Source: Edaphobacter sp. 12200R-103
Lineage (GTDB): Bacteria; Acidobacteriota; Terriglobia; Terriglobales; Acidobacteriaceae
Length of the DNA stretch: 64,000 nt
Direction: 5' to 3'
Assembly: GCF_010093025.1 (NCBI RefSeq)
Contig: NZ_CP048114.1
Span: 4,402,001 to 4,466,000 of the forward strand
The notes under the pieces were generated by a model, which worked only from the letters and a program-made list of their open reading frames with translations, searched no databases and was not told the DNA's origin. A program made the position numbers and the translations under genes. Shown piece by piece: positions 1-10,354 of this stretch (the first letter of the stretch is position 1; the number at the start of each line of letters is the position of its first letter).

Positions 1-72
1 CGTAAATTCATTCGATACGGCAGCAATCTCATCTTCATAGTTGTCTCAGCACGATTCTGTTCTCTGGGGAAA

Positions 73-118
73 AATGTCATCCCGAGCGTAGCCCGAGAGG
101 GCGAAGTCGAAGAATCTT
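73..118 (+). repeat. Partial copy of the dispersed CATCC(T/C)GAG intergenic element
   Basis: Bases 77-118 begin TCATCCCGAGCG and end GAAGAATCTTCG. This matches the left arm of the palindromic element seen more completely at 44257-44369 and 22412-22529. No matching right arm follows, so it is a half copy. The first 261 bases of the window hold this repeat and the hmp promoter and no convincing gene. Confidence 0.55.
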
Positions 119-203
119 CGTTTATTCCCTCGATCTTTTCCCTTATAAGGAAAGAAATGGCCGCCATCCTTCGCATTCTCAAAATTCGATAATCGGTCAA
201 TGT

Positions 204-250
204 TTGCGTTATTCGCGCTTCTTGGTAAATATGTATTTGAAATGCATATT
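204..250 (+). promoter_or_regulatory. NsrR-type operator over the hmp promoter
   Basis: Bases 228-238 (AATATGTATTT) and 240-250 (AAATGCATATT) form an 11-1-11 inverted repeat with one mismatched pair. It closely resembles the NsrR site known from enterobacteria, two half-sites related to AAGATGCATTT. A plausible promoter overlaps it, with TTGCGT at 204-209 and TAAATA at 226-231 (16-base spacer). The operator ends 11 bases before the hmp start and just before its GGAGG ribosome site at 253-257. Binding here would block transcription. The likely ligand protein is the Rrf2 regulator encoded after hmp. Confidence 0.7.
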
Positions 251-261
251 TCGGAGGAAGC

Positions 262-1500
262 ATGCAGCAACAGCAGAAGGAAATCGTCAAAGCCACCGTT
301 CCAGTACTGCAACAGTACGGAGAAGCCATCACCACTGAGTTCTACAAGACGCTCTTCGCGGAGCACCCTGCGCTTCTGAATATCTTCAACCCCGCCAACC
401 AGCGGAGCGGTGGACAGGCACGCAGTCTCGCAGCTTCCATCCTTACCTATGCTGCCCACATCGACCATCTGGAGCAGCTTGGCGGTATGGTGAACCGGAT
501 CGCTCACAAGCATGCCAGCCTTGAGGTGCAGCCGGAGCACTACCCCATCGTTGGCGATCATCTGCTTCGCGCCATCCGCGCCGTGCTTGGTGAGGCGGCA
601 ACCCCTGAGATCATCGCAGCCTGGGGGGCGGCTTATCAGCAGTTGGCCACCATCATGATCGGCACCGAAAAGAACCTCTACAGAGAGGGCACGACGCAGC
701 CGGGCGGATGGACTGGTTACAAGCCGTTGACCGTTGTCCGCAAGGTGGCTGAAAGCGAGACCATCACCTCCTTCTACCTGGAATCGCCCGACGGCTCTCC
801 TCTCCCGCCCTTCCGCCCGGGACAGTATCTTGCGGTCAGGGCGCATGTGGCCGATGCTCCCTTTCAGCAGATTCGCCAGTACAGCCTTTCAAAGACCAGC
901 GAGGGCCGTCAGTACCGCATCAGCGTTAAGCGCGAGCTTGCGCCGGGGCACATTGCGGCTGCAGAGAACGGCCTTATCTCCAACCACCTTCACGATGAGG
1001 TCAATGAGGGGGACTCCATTCTCGCGCACGTCCCGCAGGGAGATTTCGTTCTCCAGGATAGCCAGCGCCCTGTGGTGTTGCTGAGCGGTGGCGTTGGAAT
1101 TACCCCGGCGATCTGCATGTTGCACCACCTGGCTGCAAATGCACCCTATCGGCCTGTGCTCTTCATCCACGCGACCCTGCAGGGAAATCATCACGCCTTC
1201 CGCAAGGAGATCGGTGAGCTTGTCTCCGGCTTCTCGCACCTGCGCTCGTTGACCTTCTACGAAAGGCCCTCTGATGCGGACAAACTCGGCATCGACTACG
1301 ACCATGCCGGTCGTATCTCCACAGAGATCCTTGCTTCGCAGCTGCCCCAGCAGGATGCGGAGTTTTACTATTGCGGGCCAGTGGGATTCATGAACGCCGT
1401 CGACAGCATTCTGGATGCTCTTAACATCCCGCCAGCCTCCCGCTATAGTGAAGCTTTCGCCCCCGATCCGTCCTTTGCGACCGAGGTTGCGCGGGCGTAG
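262..1500 (+). CDS. hmp: Flavohaemoprotein, nitric oxide dioxygenase
   Basis: It should oxidise nitric oxide to nitrate with O2 and NAD(P)H in the cytoplasm. The 412-residue length fits the family. Residues 1-140 are a globin domain with distal Tyr28 (in TEFYKT) and proximal His84 (in IAHKHASL). Residues 150-260 form the FAD domain with RQYSLS at 205-210. The NAD-binding domain follows, with GGVGITP at 276-282 and a late CGPVGFM motif. The ATG at 262 has a GGAGGAAG ribosome site. An Rrf2 regulator starts 18 bases downstream, and an NsrR-like palindrome covers the promoter, so nitric-oxide induction is likely (inference). Confidence 0.95.
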   Translation: MQQQQKEIVKATVPVLQQYGEAITTEFYKTLFAEHPALLNIFNPANQRSGGQARSLAASILTYAAHIDHLEQLGGMVNRIAHKHASLEVQPEHYPIVGDHLLRAIRAVLGEAATPEIIAAWGAAYQQLATIMIGTEKNLYREGTTQPGGWTGYKPLTVVRKVAESETITSFYLESPDGSPLPPFRPGQYLAVRAHVADAPFQQIRQYSLSKTSEGRQYRISVKRELAPGHIAAAENGLISNHLHDEVNEGDSILAHVPQGDFVLQDSQRPVVLLSGGVGITPAICMLHHLAANAPYRPVLFIHATLQGNHHAFRKEIGELVSGFSHLRSLTFYERPSDADKLGIDYDHAGRISTEILASQLPQQDAEFYYCGPVGFMNAVDSILDALNIPPASRYSEAFAPDPSFATEVARA

Positions 1501-1518
1501 TAAGGAGTCTTCGCCCAA

Positions 1519-1953
1519 ATGACGATCACCCGTTTCTCGGATCTGGCCCTGCGCCTTCTGATGTATCTCGGCAGTCGAGCCGAGCCCATGAAGGCCACGG
1601 TCACGGTCCGGGAGGCGGCTGAACTCTTCAACGTTCCCTACACTCACCTGGTCAAGGTGGCCCATCAGCTGGGCCAGCAGGGATTTCTCATTACCGCCAA
1701 AGGCGCCGGCGGTGGGCTACGGCTTGCGCGTTCAGCCGACTCCATACGCCTCGGCGAAATCCTGCGCATTTCAGAACCGTCTGATGCGGTAGTCGACTGC
1801 GTCAGCCAGCCCTGTCCTCTTGCCGGGGCATGCCTGCTGAAGGGCGCGCTGGACAGCGCCTATGCTGCCTTTCTCGATACGCTCGACCGATACACCCTGG
1901 CCGAGGTAGCACGCACACCGCGCCTCCAGAAGCTGGTCTCTATCAAAGTCTGA
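1519..1953 (+). CDS. nsrR: Rrf2-family regulator, NsrR-like nitric oxide sensor
   Basis: This is a 144-residue Rrf2 protein with an N-terminal winged helix (MTITRFSDLALRLL start, typical of NsrR) followed by a cysteine cluster. Cys94, Cys99 and Cys105 have spacings of 5 and 6, the same as the iron-sulphur ligands of NsrR (Cys91, 96 and 102 in Escherichia coli). By family knowledge the [Fe-S] cluster reacts with NO and the protein then leaves its operator. It lies 18 bases after hmp and is probably cotranscribed. The AAGGAG at 1502-1507 is 11 bases from the ATG. If it binds 228-250 it controls hmp and itself. The symbol rests on these features; IscR-like members differ in cysteine spacing. Confidence 0.82.
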   Translation: MTITRFSDLALRLLMYLGSRAEPMKATVTVREAAELFNVPYTHLVKVAHQLGQQGFLITAKGAGGGLRLARSADSIRLGEILRISEPSDAVVDCVSQPCPLAGACLLKGALDSAYAAFLDTLDRYTLAEVARTPRLQKLVSIKV

Positions 1954-1976
1954 TGGCTCTAACAATTAGAGCCATC
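1952..1976 (+). terminator. Hairpin after the hmp-nsrR pair
   Basis: Bases 1952-1962 and 1966-1976 form a perfect 11-base-pair stem (GATGGCTCTAA with its complement) around a 3-base loop, overlapping the regulator's stop codon. The 3' side has no real T-run, so it may be a weak intrinsic terminator or an mRNA-stabilising end. The convergent gene ends at 2030. Confidence 0.5.
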
Positions 1977-2029
1977 CTCATTCAGATGTAATCTTTCGAT
2001 TCCTTTTCCGTGTGGCAACATCCTGCGAA

Positions 2030-2461
2030 TCAGTTCTTCCCGCTGCACTCCGGACACTGGCACACGCGCCGCAGATACTCCCAGGAATAGATGCCGCTTT
2101 CGTGCCCGTCATTCCACTTGAACTTCACGGCATAGTTGCCTACTGGAGTGATCTCGACCGGCCGCGCTGGAGCCTCATACATCGGCAGCAGAGACTGTGG
2201 CCTGGGCTTCGGCTCTCCCGGTTTGCGGCCATTCTGCTCGCGCTCTTCATGGCAGGTCGCGCAGGGACATCCATTCCGCAACCATGCGAAGCTCCACGCG
2301 CTCTTGTGCCCGTCTTTCCAGTCGACTTCGACTCCTGTGCCTTCCGTCTTATGAATCCGCACTTTGGCTGGAGTAACCGCTTCCACCGGAAGATGCTTCT
2401 CCGTGGCAGCCTCTCTTGCAGATTGTTCCGCGCTGACGAACCTGATCCCCTCGTGACTCAT
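2030..2461 (-). CDS. DUF971 (GBBH-like N-terminal) protein with CxCxxC motifs
   Basis: This 143-residue protein belongs to the DUF971 family, related to the N-terminal domain of gamma-butyrobetaine hydroxylase. It carries CPCATC at about residues 85-90 and CQCPEC near 133-138, preceded by IYSWEYLRRVC, the usual end of this family. The cysteines suggest metal or Fe-S binding. In other bacteria small DUF971 proteins sit beside Fe-S or Mrp/ApbC-type genes, but none is nearby here. It is the last gene of a minus-strand group after the TauE-like permease, 56 bases away. The specific function is unknown. Confidence 0.75.
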   Translation of the reverse strand: MSHEGIRFVSAEQSAREAATEKHLPVEAVTPAKVRIHKTEGTGVEVDWKDGHKSAWSFAWLRNGCPCATCHEEREQNGRKPGEPKPRPQSLLPMYEAPARPVEITPVGNYAVKFKWNDGHESGIYSWEYLRRVCQCPECSGKN

Positions 2462-2517
2462 ACTTCCACTTCCTTCATCAAATCAAACTGCCTCGCTGCC
2501 TGGGCATGCTGCCGTCT

Positions 2518-3300
2518 TCACAATCCATTTCTCCAGAAGAAGTACGACGCTACCAGGCACCCGGTTATGACGACGATGGCCCGTAGGACGTTCGGATTCA
2601 TCCTGCGAGCATATTGCGCTCCGATGTAGCCTCCTGTGCCGGCAAAAAGCATGGAGACGATACAGTAATGCCACACGATTGCGCCCGTCAGTACAAACGT
2701 CAATACAGCGGAGAGATTGGAGAGGCACGCCGCCAGGACCTTCATCGAATTCAGTGTGTGCATCTCCTCTACGCCAAACAGTGCCAGCACCGTCATCACC
2801 AGAAATCCACCCCCGGCGCCGAAGTAGCCGATATAAAAGCAGATTGGCAGCAGCGCCAGAAAGACCAGCAGGGGAGATATCTTTCGCTCTGCATGCGGAA
2901 TCGCCGAGCGTTGCCGCATCCAGCGCGAGACCGGTCCGCTCAGGCCGAAGAGAATCGTCGCCCCCAGCAGCAGCCAGGGAATCAGGTGCAGAAAGGTCAT
3001 CTGATGCGTGTGCAGCAGAATCACCGCTCCGGAGACACCTCCAAGGGCCGAAGCGATGCAGATCGCTGGCAGCAGGTCCTTTCGCATATCTCCGTGCAAG
3101 GCCGCGACCGAAGTCAACTGTCCCGGCCATAGGGCTACGGTATTGGTGGCATTCGCCTGAATCGGTAGAACGCCGACGCCAAGCATGGCAGGGAATGAAA
3201 GAAACGACCCTCCGCCCGCCATCGCGTTCATCACCCCGGCGATCGACGAGGCGGCGACCAGCCAGGCATAGCGCCAGTGCGTGATTATGCCGGAAACCAT
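2518..3300 (-). CDS. TauE/SafE family permease, probable sulfite or anion exporter
   Basis: This 260-residue integral membrane protein has about eight hydrophobic segments. The internal duplication is typical of TauE/SafE, with a Gly-rich GVMNAMAGGGSF near residue 22 and GYFGAGGGF near residue 158 as the two repeat signatures. The family exports sulfite, sulfoacetate or related anions. No taurine or sulfonate genes lie nearby, so the substrate is open. The ATG at 3300 is 24 bases after the stop of the upstream ABC ATPase gene, so the two are likely cotranscribed. It is followed by the DUF971 gene. Confidence 0.85.
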   Translation of the reverse strand: MVSGIITHWRYAWLVAASSIAGVMNAMAGGGSFLSFPAMLGVGVLPIQANATNTVALWPGQLTSVAALHGDMRKDLLPAICIASALGGVSGAVILLHTHQMTFLHLIPWLLLGATILFGLSGPVSRWMRQRSAIPHAERKISPLLVFLALLPICFYIGYFGAGGGFLVMTVLALFGVEEMHTLNSMKVLAACLSNLSAVLTFVLTGAIVWHYCIVSMLFAGTGGYIGAQYARRMNPNVLRAIVVITGCLVASYFFWRNGL

Positions 3301-3324
3301 CCACCTTCCATTGTACCGGTTGAC

Positions 3325-4098
3325 TTACTCTGCCGCGTTCAGCCGGATCTCCGGCGTAGCCGCGACCAGCTCACGCGTATACGTCTCCCGGGGCGAATCG
3401 CAGACCTGCTCGCATGTCCCCAACTCAACTAGTCGGCCCCGCTTCATCACCGCAACGCAATCGCACAGATATCGCACCAGCGGCATCGAGTGCGAGATGA
3501 ACAGATACGTCAGCCCATAACGCTGCTGCAGCTCCCGCAGTAGATTCACCACCTGTGCCCCCACGCTGACATCCAGAGCGCTTACCGGCTCATCCAGCAC
3601 CAAAAACTCCGGACGCAGCGCCAGCGCGCGAGCAATGTTGACCCTCTGGCGCTGTCCTCCGCTGAACTCATGCGGATATCGTCCCAACGCCGACGCGTCC
3701 AGACCGACCTCATGCAGCATCTGCTCCAGCCGAGCCCGGTCGCAGCGTTCCCCGTGGATCGCGAACGGCTCCGCGAGAATATCCCGTACCTTCATCCGTG
3801 GATTGAGCGCCGCGAAGGGATCCTGGAACACCACCTGCATCTTGCGCCGCATCGCCCGCAGTTCGCCTGCGCGCATCGCCAGCAGATCGCGCCCGTCATA
3901 CCGCACCTCACCCGCCGTCGGTTCCACCAGGCGCAGCAGCATGCGCGCTACCGTGCTCTTGCCCGAGCCTGACTCGCCCACCAGCCCCAGCGTCTCACCA
4001 CGCGCAATCGCAAACGAGACATCCTCCACCACGCGCGTACCTTCGCCGTATTCCTTCGTTAGCCCGCGCGCTTCTACCAACATCGTCCCGTCCTGCAT
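3325..4098 (-). CDS. OppF/DppF-type ABC transporter ATP-binding protein, orphan
   Basis: This 257-residue ATPase has a complete set of motifs: Walker A GESGSGKST at 41-49, Q-loop FQDP at 91-94, signature SGGQR at 146-150, Walker B LVLDEP at 166-171 and His203 of the switch. The QDPFAALNPRM segment is characteristic of the dipeptide, oligopeptide and nickel importer ATPases. The partner ATPase, permeases and binding protein are not in the window. It lies 21 bases after the amidase gene and before the TauE-like permease. It may energise a peptide importer encoded elsewhere; the amidase link is only by position. Confidence 0.85.
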   Translation of the reverse strand: MQDGTMLVEARGLTKEYGEGTRVVEDVSFAIARGETLGLVGESGSGKSTVARMLLRLVEPTAGEVRYDGRDLLAMRAGELRAMRRKMQVVFQDPFAALNPRMKVRDILAEPFAIHGERCDRARLEQMLHEVGLDASALGRYPHEFSGGQRQRVNIARALALRPEFLVLDEPVSALDVSVGAQVVNLLRELQQRYGLTYLFISHSMPLVRYLCDCVAVMKRGRLVELGTCEQVCDSPRETYTRELVAATPEIRLNAAE

Positions 4099-4119
4099 AG
4101 CCGGATCGTAGCATCTCTC

Positions 4120-5982
4120 TCAATCAAGCTTCGGATGCAGCCGGTGAAATCCCGTCGCATCCTGATACGCCCTCGCGAACGCGGCCAGCCGCGCATCCGA
4201 GTACAGGCCTCCCAGAAACGTCAGCGACACCGGCGTGCCCGGCCCACCAACATTCCTGCGATCTCCATCGCCATCATGCTCCGGCTTCGGAGCATCCTCT
4301 CCTCGCACTCCATTCGGCACAATCACCGCAGGATGCCCCGTCAGGTTGGTCCCGGAAAGCTGCGCACCGTCGCTCGGCGTCACAACCACGTCCACCTCAT
4401 CGAACAGCTTCGCCATCGCGTCGATCGCCAGCATACGCGCCCTCTGCGCCTGCACGTAATCCACTGCCGAATAGAACCTCGCGCGTCGAAAACTATTCGG
4501 CCAGTCGAAGTCCTCCTGCCCGTTCAGCAGGGCATCGCGCCCGCTCAGCGTCAGCTCGTCGAAGGCCGCCGCAGCCTCCGCACTCAGCACAGGAGTGATG
4601 TCGCCGAAGTGATATCCCTTAGGCATCTTCACCTCCTTCAGCATCACCCCCATCCTGCGGAGCGCCGCCAGTGCAGCGTGACCGTACTTCAAGTCGTAAG
4701 TGTCGCGCTCAGCCTCACGCCTGCGCTTGTCCGAAGCGTCCTTCTCCAGCACCGGCGCATCGAACTCGCTCTTCAGATATCCCACCCGCAGCTTCTTCCA
4801 GTCATACTCCGCATCCCAGTTGAACGCCGCATCTTTCACCGTGCGGTCCTGCCCATCCGGCCCATAGATCGCGCTCATCACCAGAGCACAGTCCTCCACG
4901 CTGCGGCAGATCGGCCCGATCTTGTCCATGGTCCAGCTCAGCGTCATGGCTCCGGTGCGCGGTACAAATCCGAACGTCGGCCGCAGTCCGGTTACGCCGC
5001 AGCGCGTGCTCGGCGAGGAGATCGAACCCAGCGTCTCCGTCCCGATCGCAAATCCAACACACCCCGCCGACACCGCACTCGCGCTCCCGGCAGACGATCC
5101 GCTCGACCCCTGCTTCGGATTCCAGGGGTTCCTCGTCCGCCCTCCAAACCACAAATCCCCCTGCGCCAACGCACCCATCGTCAGCTTCGCCACCAGCACC
5201 GCACCGGCAGCGTCCAGTCTCTGAACGACCGTGGCGTCGTAGTCAAAGCTCTGCTGCTCAAATCCCGCCGCACCCCACGTCGTGGGATACCTCTTAACCG
5301 CCAGCAGGTCCTTCGCGCCCCAGGGAATGCCATGCAGCGGCCCTCGATACTTACCCGCAGCAATCTCCTTATCGGCCACCGCAGCCTGCCGCAGCGCGCG
5401 CTCCTCCGTCAGCGTAATCACAAAGTGCAGCCGCGGATCGTAGCGCTTGAGCCGCGCAAGATACATCTTCGTCAGGGCAACCGAGCTCACCTTCCTCGTC
5501 TTCACTAGCTCCGCCAACTCTCGCACCGAGGCGAACGCCAGCGCGTCCTCACCTCCATTCGCCAGCGCCTGAACTTTTGGGGCCTTGCTGATTCGCATCG
5601 GTTTCTTTACGGGATCGAGCTTCATTCCCGCAGGAATAGGATCGAACAGAAACGCCGGAGGCACACTGTTCTGGATATGCATGCTGCGAATCACCAGCAC
5701 GGAATCCCTCTGCTCGCGTAGCGCTTCGATGACCTGCTTCTTCTGCGCATCCGTCAGCTTTACCGCTGCAATCGCTGCTGCCGCGTCAATCATCTCCGGC
5801 GTAATCTTCGCCAGATGATCATGGTCCACTCCGGCGGGCTCAGGCGTCGCCGGGGTCGAGGGCCTCGCCTGTTGCACTGCCATTCCCCACAGAACTCCAG
5901 GAAGCAGCGTCTGCCCCAGTCCCACAGCAGAGCACACGTTCAGAAACCTGCGCCGGTCCATCCCACCCAATTGTTCGCTCAT
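4120..5982 (-). CDS. Tat-exported amidase-signature hydrolase
   Basis: This 620-residue protein has an N-terminal twin-arginine signal (DRRRFLNV at residues 9-16, hydrophobic stretch to about 37), then about 110 residues of unassigned sequence and an amidase-signature domain. The Ser-cisSer-Lys triad is visible as Lys224 (GAKD), Ser297 (in GSSGSSAGS) and Ser320 (GTETLGS). Substrates of exported family members are varied amides, and none can be named here. The start may instead be the Met at residue 8 (base 5961), which puts the twin arginines nearer the N-terminus. It follows gyrB after a strong terminator and leads the group amidase, ABC ATPase, TauE, DUF971. Confidence 0.88.
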   Translation of the reverse strand: MSEQLGGMDRRRFLNVCSAVGLGQTLLPGVLWGMAVQQARPSTPATPEPAGVDHDHLAKITPEMIDAAAAIAAVKLTDAQKKQVIEALREQRDSVLVIRSMHIQNSVPPAFLFDPIPAGMKLDPVKKPMRISKAPKVQALANGGEDALAFASVRELAELVKTRKVSSVALTKMYLARLKRYDPRLHFVITLTEERALRQAAVADKEIAAGKYRGPLHGIPWGAKDLLAVKRYPTTWGAAGFEQQSFDYDATVVQRLDAAGAVLVAKLTMGALAQGDLWFGGRTRNPWNPKQGSSGSSAGSASAVSAGCVGFAIGTETLGSISSPSTRCGVTGLRPTFGFVPRTGAMTLSWTMDKIGPICRSVEDCALVMSAIYGPDGQDRTVKDAAFNWDAEYDWKKLRVGYLKSEFDAPVLEKDASDKRRREAERDTYDLKYGHAALAALRRMGVMLKEVKMPKGYHFGDITPVLSAEAAAAFDELTLSGRDALLNGQEDFDWPNSFRRARFYSAVDYVQAQRARMLAIDAMAKLFDEVDVVVTPSDGAQLSGTNLTGHPAVIVPNGVRGEDAPKPEHDGDGDRRNVGGPGTPVSLTFLGGLYSDARLAAFARAYQDATGFHRLHPKLD

Positions 5983-6023
5983 GCCGGAATTATTGCATCT
6001 GGCCCCTGTAGCCTCTCACACCC

Positions 6024-6060
6024 GCAAACAAAAATCCGGCCTGAGCGAATCAGGCCGGAT
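6024..6060 (-). terminator. Rho-independent terminator of gyrB
   Basis: On the minus strand an 11-base-pair perfect stem (ATCCGGCCTGA with its complement, 6050-6060 and 6034-6044) with a 5-base loop is followed by TTTTGTTTG. This is a textbook intrinsic terminator 25 bases after the gyrB stop, separating gyrB from the amidase gene. Confidence 0.9.
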
Positions 6061-6084
6061 CGTCTTACTGAGATTGTGGAACCG

Positions 6085-8796
<2,712 letters not shown>

Positions 8797-9177
8797 TCAA
8801 GCACTTTAGACAGGTTTTAACCGGGATTTTTATTAACTTAAGTATAGCATGCTGAGGGGTGCGAAAAGCCTGCGAGAAGACAGGTACCCGGGCCGGTTCT
8901 GTCTTGCGTATCAAGCTGAAAATAAGGGATTTGGTTAGAGTAGGTTTTAGCCTCCTTCTCCGGGTGCCTAACTCTCGATCTCCCCGTTCGTGGATCTCTT
9001 CCGTGGAGAGTTCCTGTCAAGGCCAGGTCTCACCTAAACGATAGATTCCTCGAGGCTTGCTGGTTGCCGATTTGCCATGCACCACAGGCTATTCTGGATG
9101 TATCGGCTCATTCACAGATCAACGCAATGGTTCTGAGGCTACTTTCGTTCGGCACTGGTCTTGCGTTCGGCTTAAGG

Positions 9178-9195
9178 GCACGGCTTTAGCCGTGC
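9178..9195. repeat. Small perfect palindrome in the gyrB-rpmI gap
   Basis: GCACGGC and GCCGTGC flank TTTA, giving a 7-base-pair perfect stem. The rplT terminator stem at 10267-10292 carries the similar core GCGCGGC-TTTA-GCTGCGC. That suggests a REP-like family or simply a shared terminator-like form. No T-run follows, so I do not call it a terminator. Confidence 0.45.
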
Positions 9196-9248
9196 TGCCA
9201 CCAGAATGTGAATCAAGCGGCTACGGCCGCGGAGGTCAGAAGAGGGTG

Positions 9249-9285
9249 CCATCCTGAGCGGAAGCTAGCTAGTCGACGGATCTGC
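9249..9285 (+). repeat. Degraded half copy of the CATCCTGAG element
   Basis: GCCATCCTGAGCGGAAGC followed at a short distance by GGATCTGCG resembles the left arm of the dispersed element described at 44257-44369. No right arm is visible nearby. Confidence 0.4.
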
Positions 9286-9501
9286 GTTCAGTGTCTGGAA
9301 CTCAATGCGCATCACGACTTTGTCCGTAACTTCCCTGAAGGGAAGACTTTGCTAAATAGTCCGGACCTAAATTATTTCAATCCAATATTTTGCAAGGATT
9401 TCATGTAGGGTGTGCAGGATCAACAGAAACTCTCCTTCGAATCAGAAGCTTTCCTGTATACTCGATAAGTTGTCGAAAAAGCAGAAAACCTAGGATTACC
9501 A

Positions 9502-9699
9502 ATGCCAAAGTTGAAGACACACTCAGGCGCGGCCAAGCGCTTCAAGAAGACCGGCACCGGCAAGTTCAAGCGCGGCCAGTCCAAGATGCGCCACATCCTC
9601 ACCTCCAAGAAGACCAAGACAAAGCGCCACCTGCGCTCCATCACCCTGGTCTCTGAGGCGGATTCGGCCAAAGTCGCCCGCATGATCCCCTACGCCTGA
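9502..9699 (+). CDS. rpmI: 50S ribosomal protein L35
   Basis: This 65-residue, strongly basic protein starts [15 protein letters not shown] and has the conserved [11 protein letters not shown] region of bL35, a small component of the large ribosomal subunit. Its usual partner rplT follows after a 178-base spacer. infC, which commonly precedes rpmI, is not adjacent; gyrB lies upstream on the other strand. The length is normal for the family. Confidence 0.96.
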   Translation: MPKLKTHSGAAKRFKKTGTGKFKRGQSKMRHILTSKKTKTKRHLRSITLVSEADSAKVARMIPYA

Positions 9700-9721
9700 G
9701 TCAGGCCAAGGGAAACAAAGG

Positions 9722-9841
9722 TTTTCAGATCGAGCCGCTGAAAAGCAAAGGGCCGCAAAAAGCGTAGAGGCCCCTGGGACAAGCGTAGCGACTCCCACCG
9801 AGATCTGAAGTAGTAAGCGAGTGAAGAGGCGACCTTGCCTC
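9722..9841 (+). promoter_or_regulatory. Foldable spacer RNA between rpmI and rplT, candidate L20 control site
   Basis: A closing helix pairs 9724-9731 (TTCAGATC) with 9802-9809 (GATCTGAA), eight perfect pairs. It encloses two hairpins: GGGCC 9750-9754 with GGCCC 9769-9773, and TGGGA 9775-9779 with TCCCA 9793-9797. This gives a three-way junction. A further stem, GAGGC 9826-9830 with GCCTC 9837-9841, lies closer to the rplT ribosome site at 9863-9870. In other bacteria L20 represses its own operon by binding structured mRNA. That this spacer does so is inference from position and pairing. Confidence 0.45.
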
Positions 9842-9877
9842 CAGCCGCACAACGAAGTACGCAAAAGGAGATTCACG

Positions 9878-10246
9878 ATGCCCCGTGTAAAACGGAGTAC
9901 AAAGCGCAGCGACCGCCGCAAAAAGATCCTCAAGCGCGCGAGTGGTTACTTCCTCACGAAATCCAAGCTCTACCAGGCAGCCCAGGAAGCCGTCGAGCGC
10001 TCCCTGATGTTCGCCTACACCGGACGCAAGCAGAAGAAGCGCCAGTTCCGCTCCCTCTGGATCGTCCGTATCGGCGCCGCCGCCAAGCTGAACGGCATGA
10101 GCTACTCGACCTTCATCGCCGGCCTCAAGGCCGCAGGCAACGGCCTCGATCGCAAGATCCTCGCCGACATCGCCGCTAACGACCCGGCTGGCTTCACCGC
10201 CCTCGCCGAGCAGGCCAAGGCCGCTCTGGCTGCCAAGGCCGCGTAA
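9878..10246 (+). CDS. rplT: 50S ribosomal protein L20
   Basis: This 122-residue bL20 protein is needed early in large-subunit assembly and is known in several bacteria to repress its own operon. It shows the basic [20 protein letters not shown] start, [14 protein letters not shown] and GMSYSTFI. The ATG at 9878 has AAAAGGAG 7 bases upstream; a longer in-frame reading from 9821 has no site and no homologous residues. It is followed by an intrinsic terminator. Confidence 0.97.
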   Translation: MPRVKRSTKRSDRRKKILKRASGYFLTKSKLYQAAQEAVERSLMFAYTGRKQKKRQFRSLWIVRIGAAAKLNGMSYSTFIAGLKAAGNGLDRKILADIAANDPAGFTALAEQAKAALAAKAA

Positions 10247-10266
10247 AAGAAGTCTTCCTTCCCGAA

Positions 10267-10296
10267 AGAGGCGCGGCTTTAGCTGCGCCTCTTTTT
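10267..10296 (+). terminator. Intrinsic terminator of rpmI-rplT
   Basis: An 11-base-pair stem (AGAGGCGCGGC 10267-10277 with GCTGCGCCTCT 10282-10292, one G-T pair) around TTTA is followed directly by TTTT. It lies 20 bases after the rplT stop and ends the ribosomal operon. Confidence 0.9.
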
Positions 10297-10354
10297 ACCT
10301 CCCCATAAAGTTCTCCATCCCTCCTGCTCCACCAGAATCGTCTATCCTGACTCT

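Noticed and set aside
4135..5508. A 457-codon plus-strand frame opposite the amidase gene
   Set aside because: Arg/His-rich composition typical of an antisense shadow; the amidase triad on the minus strand is clear.
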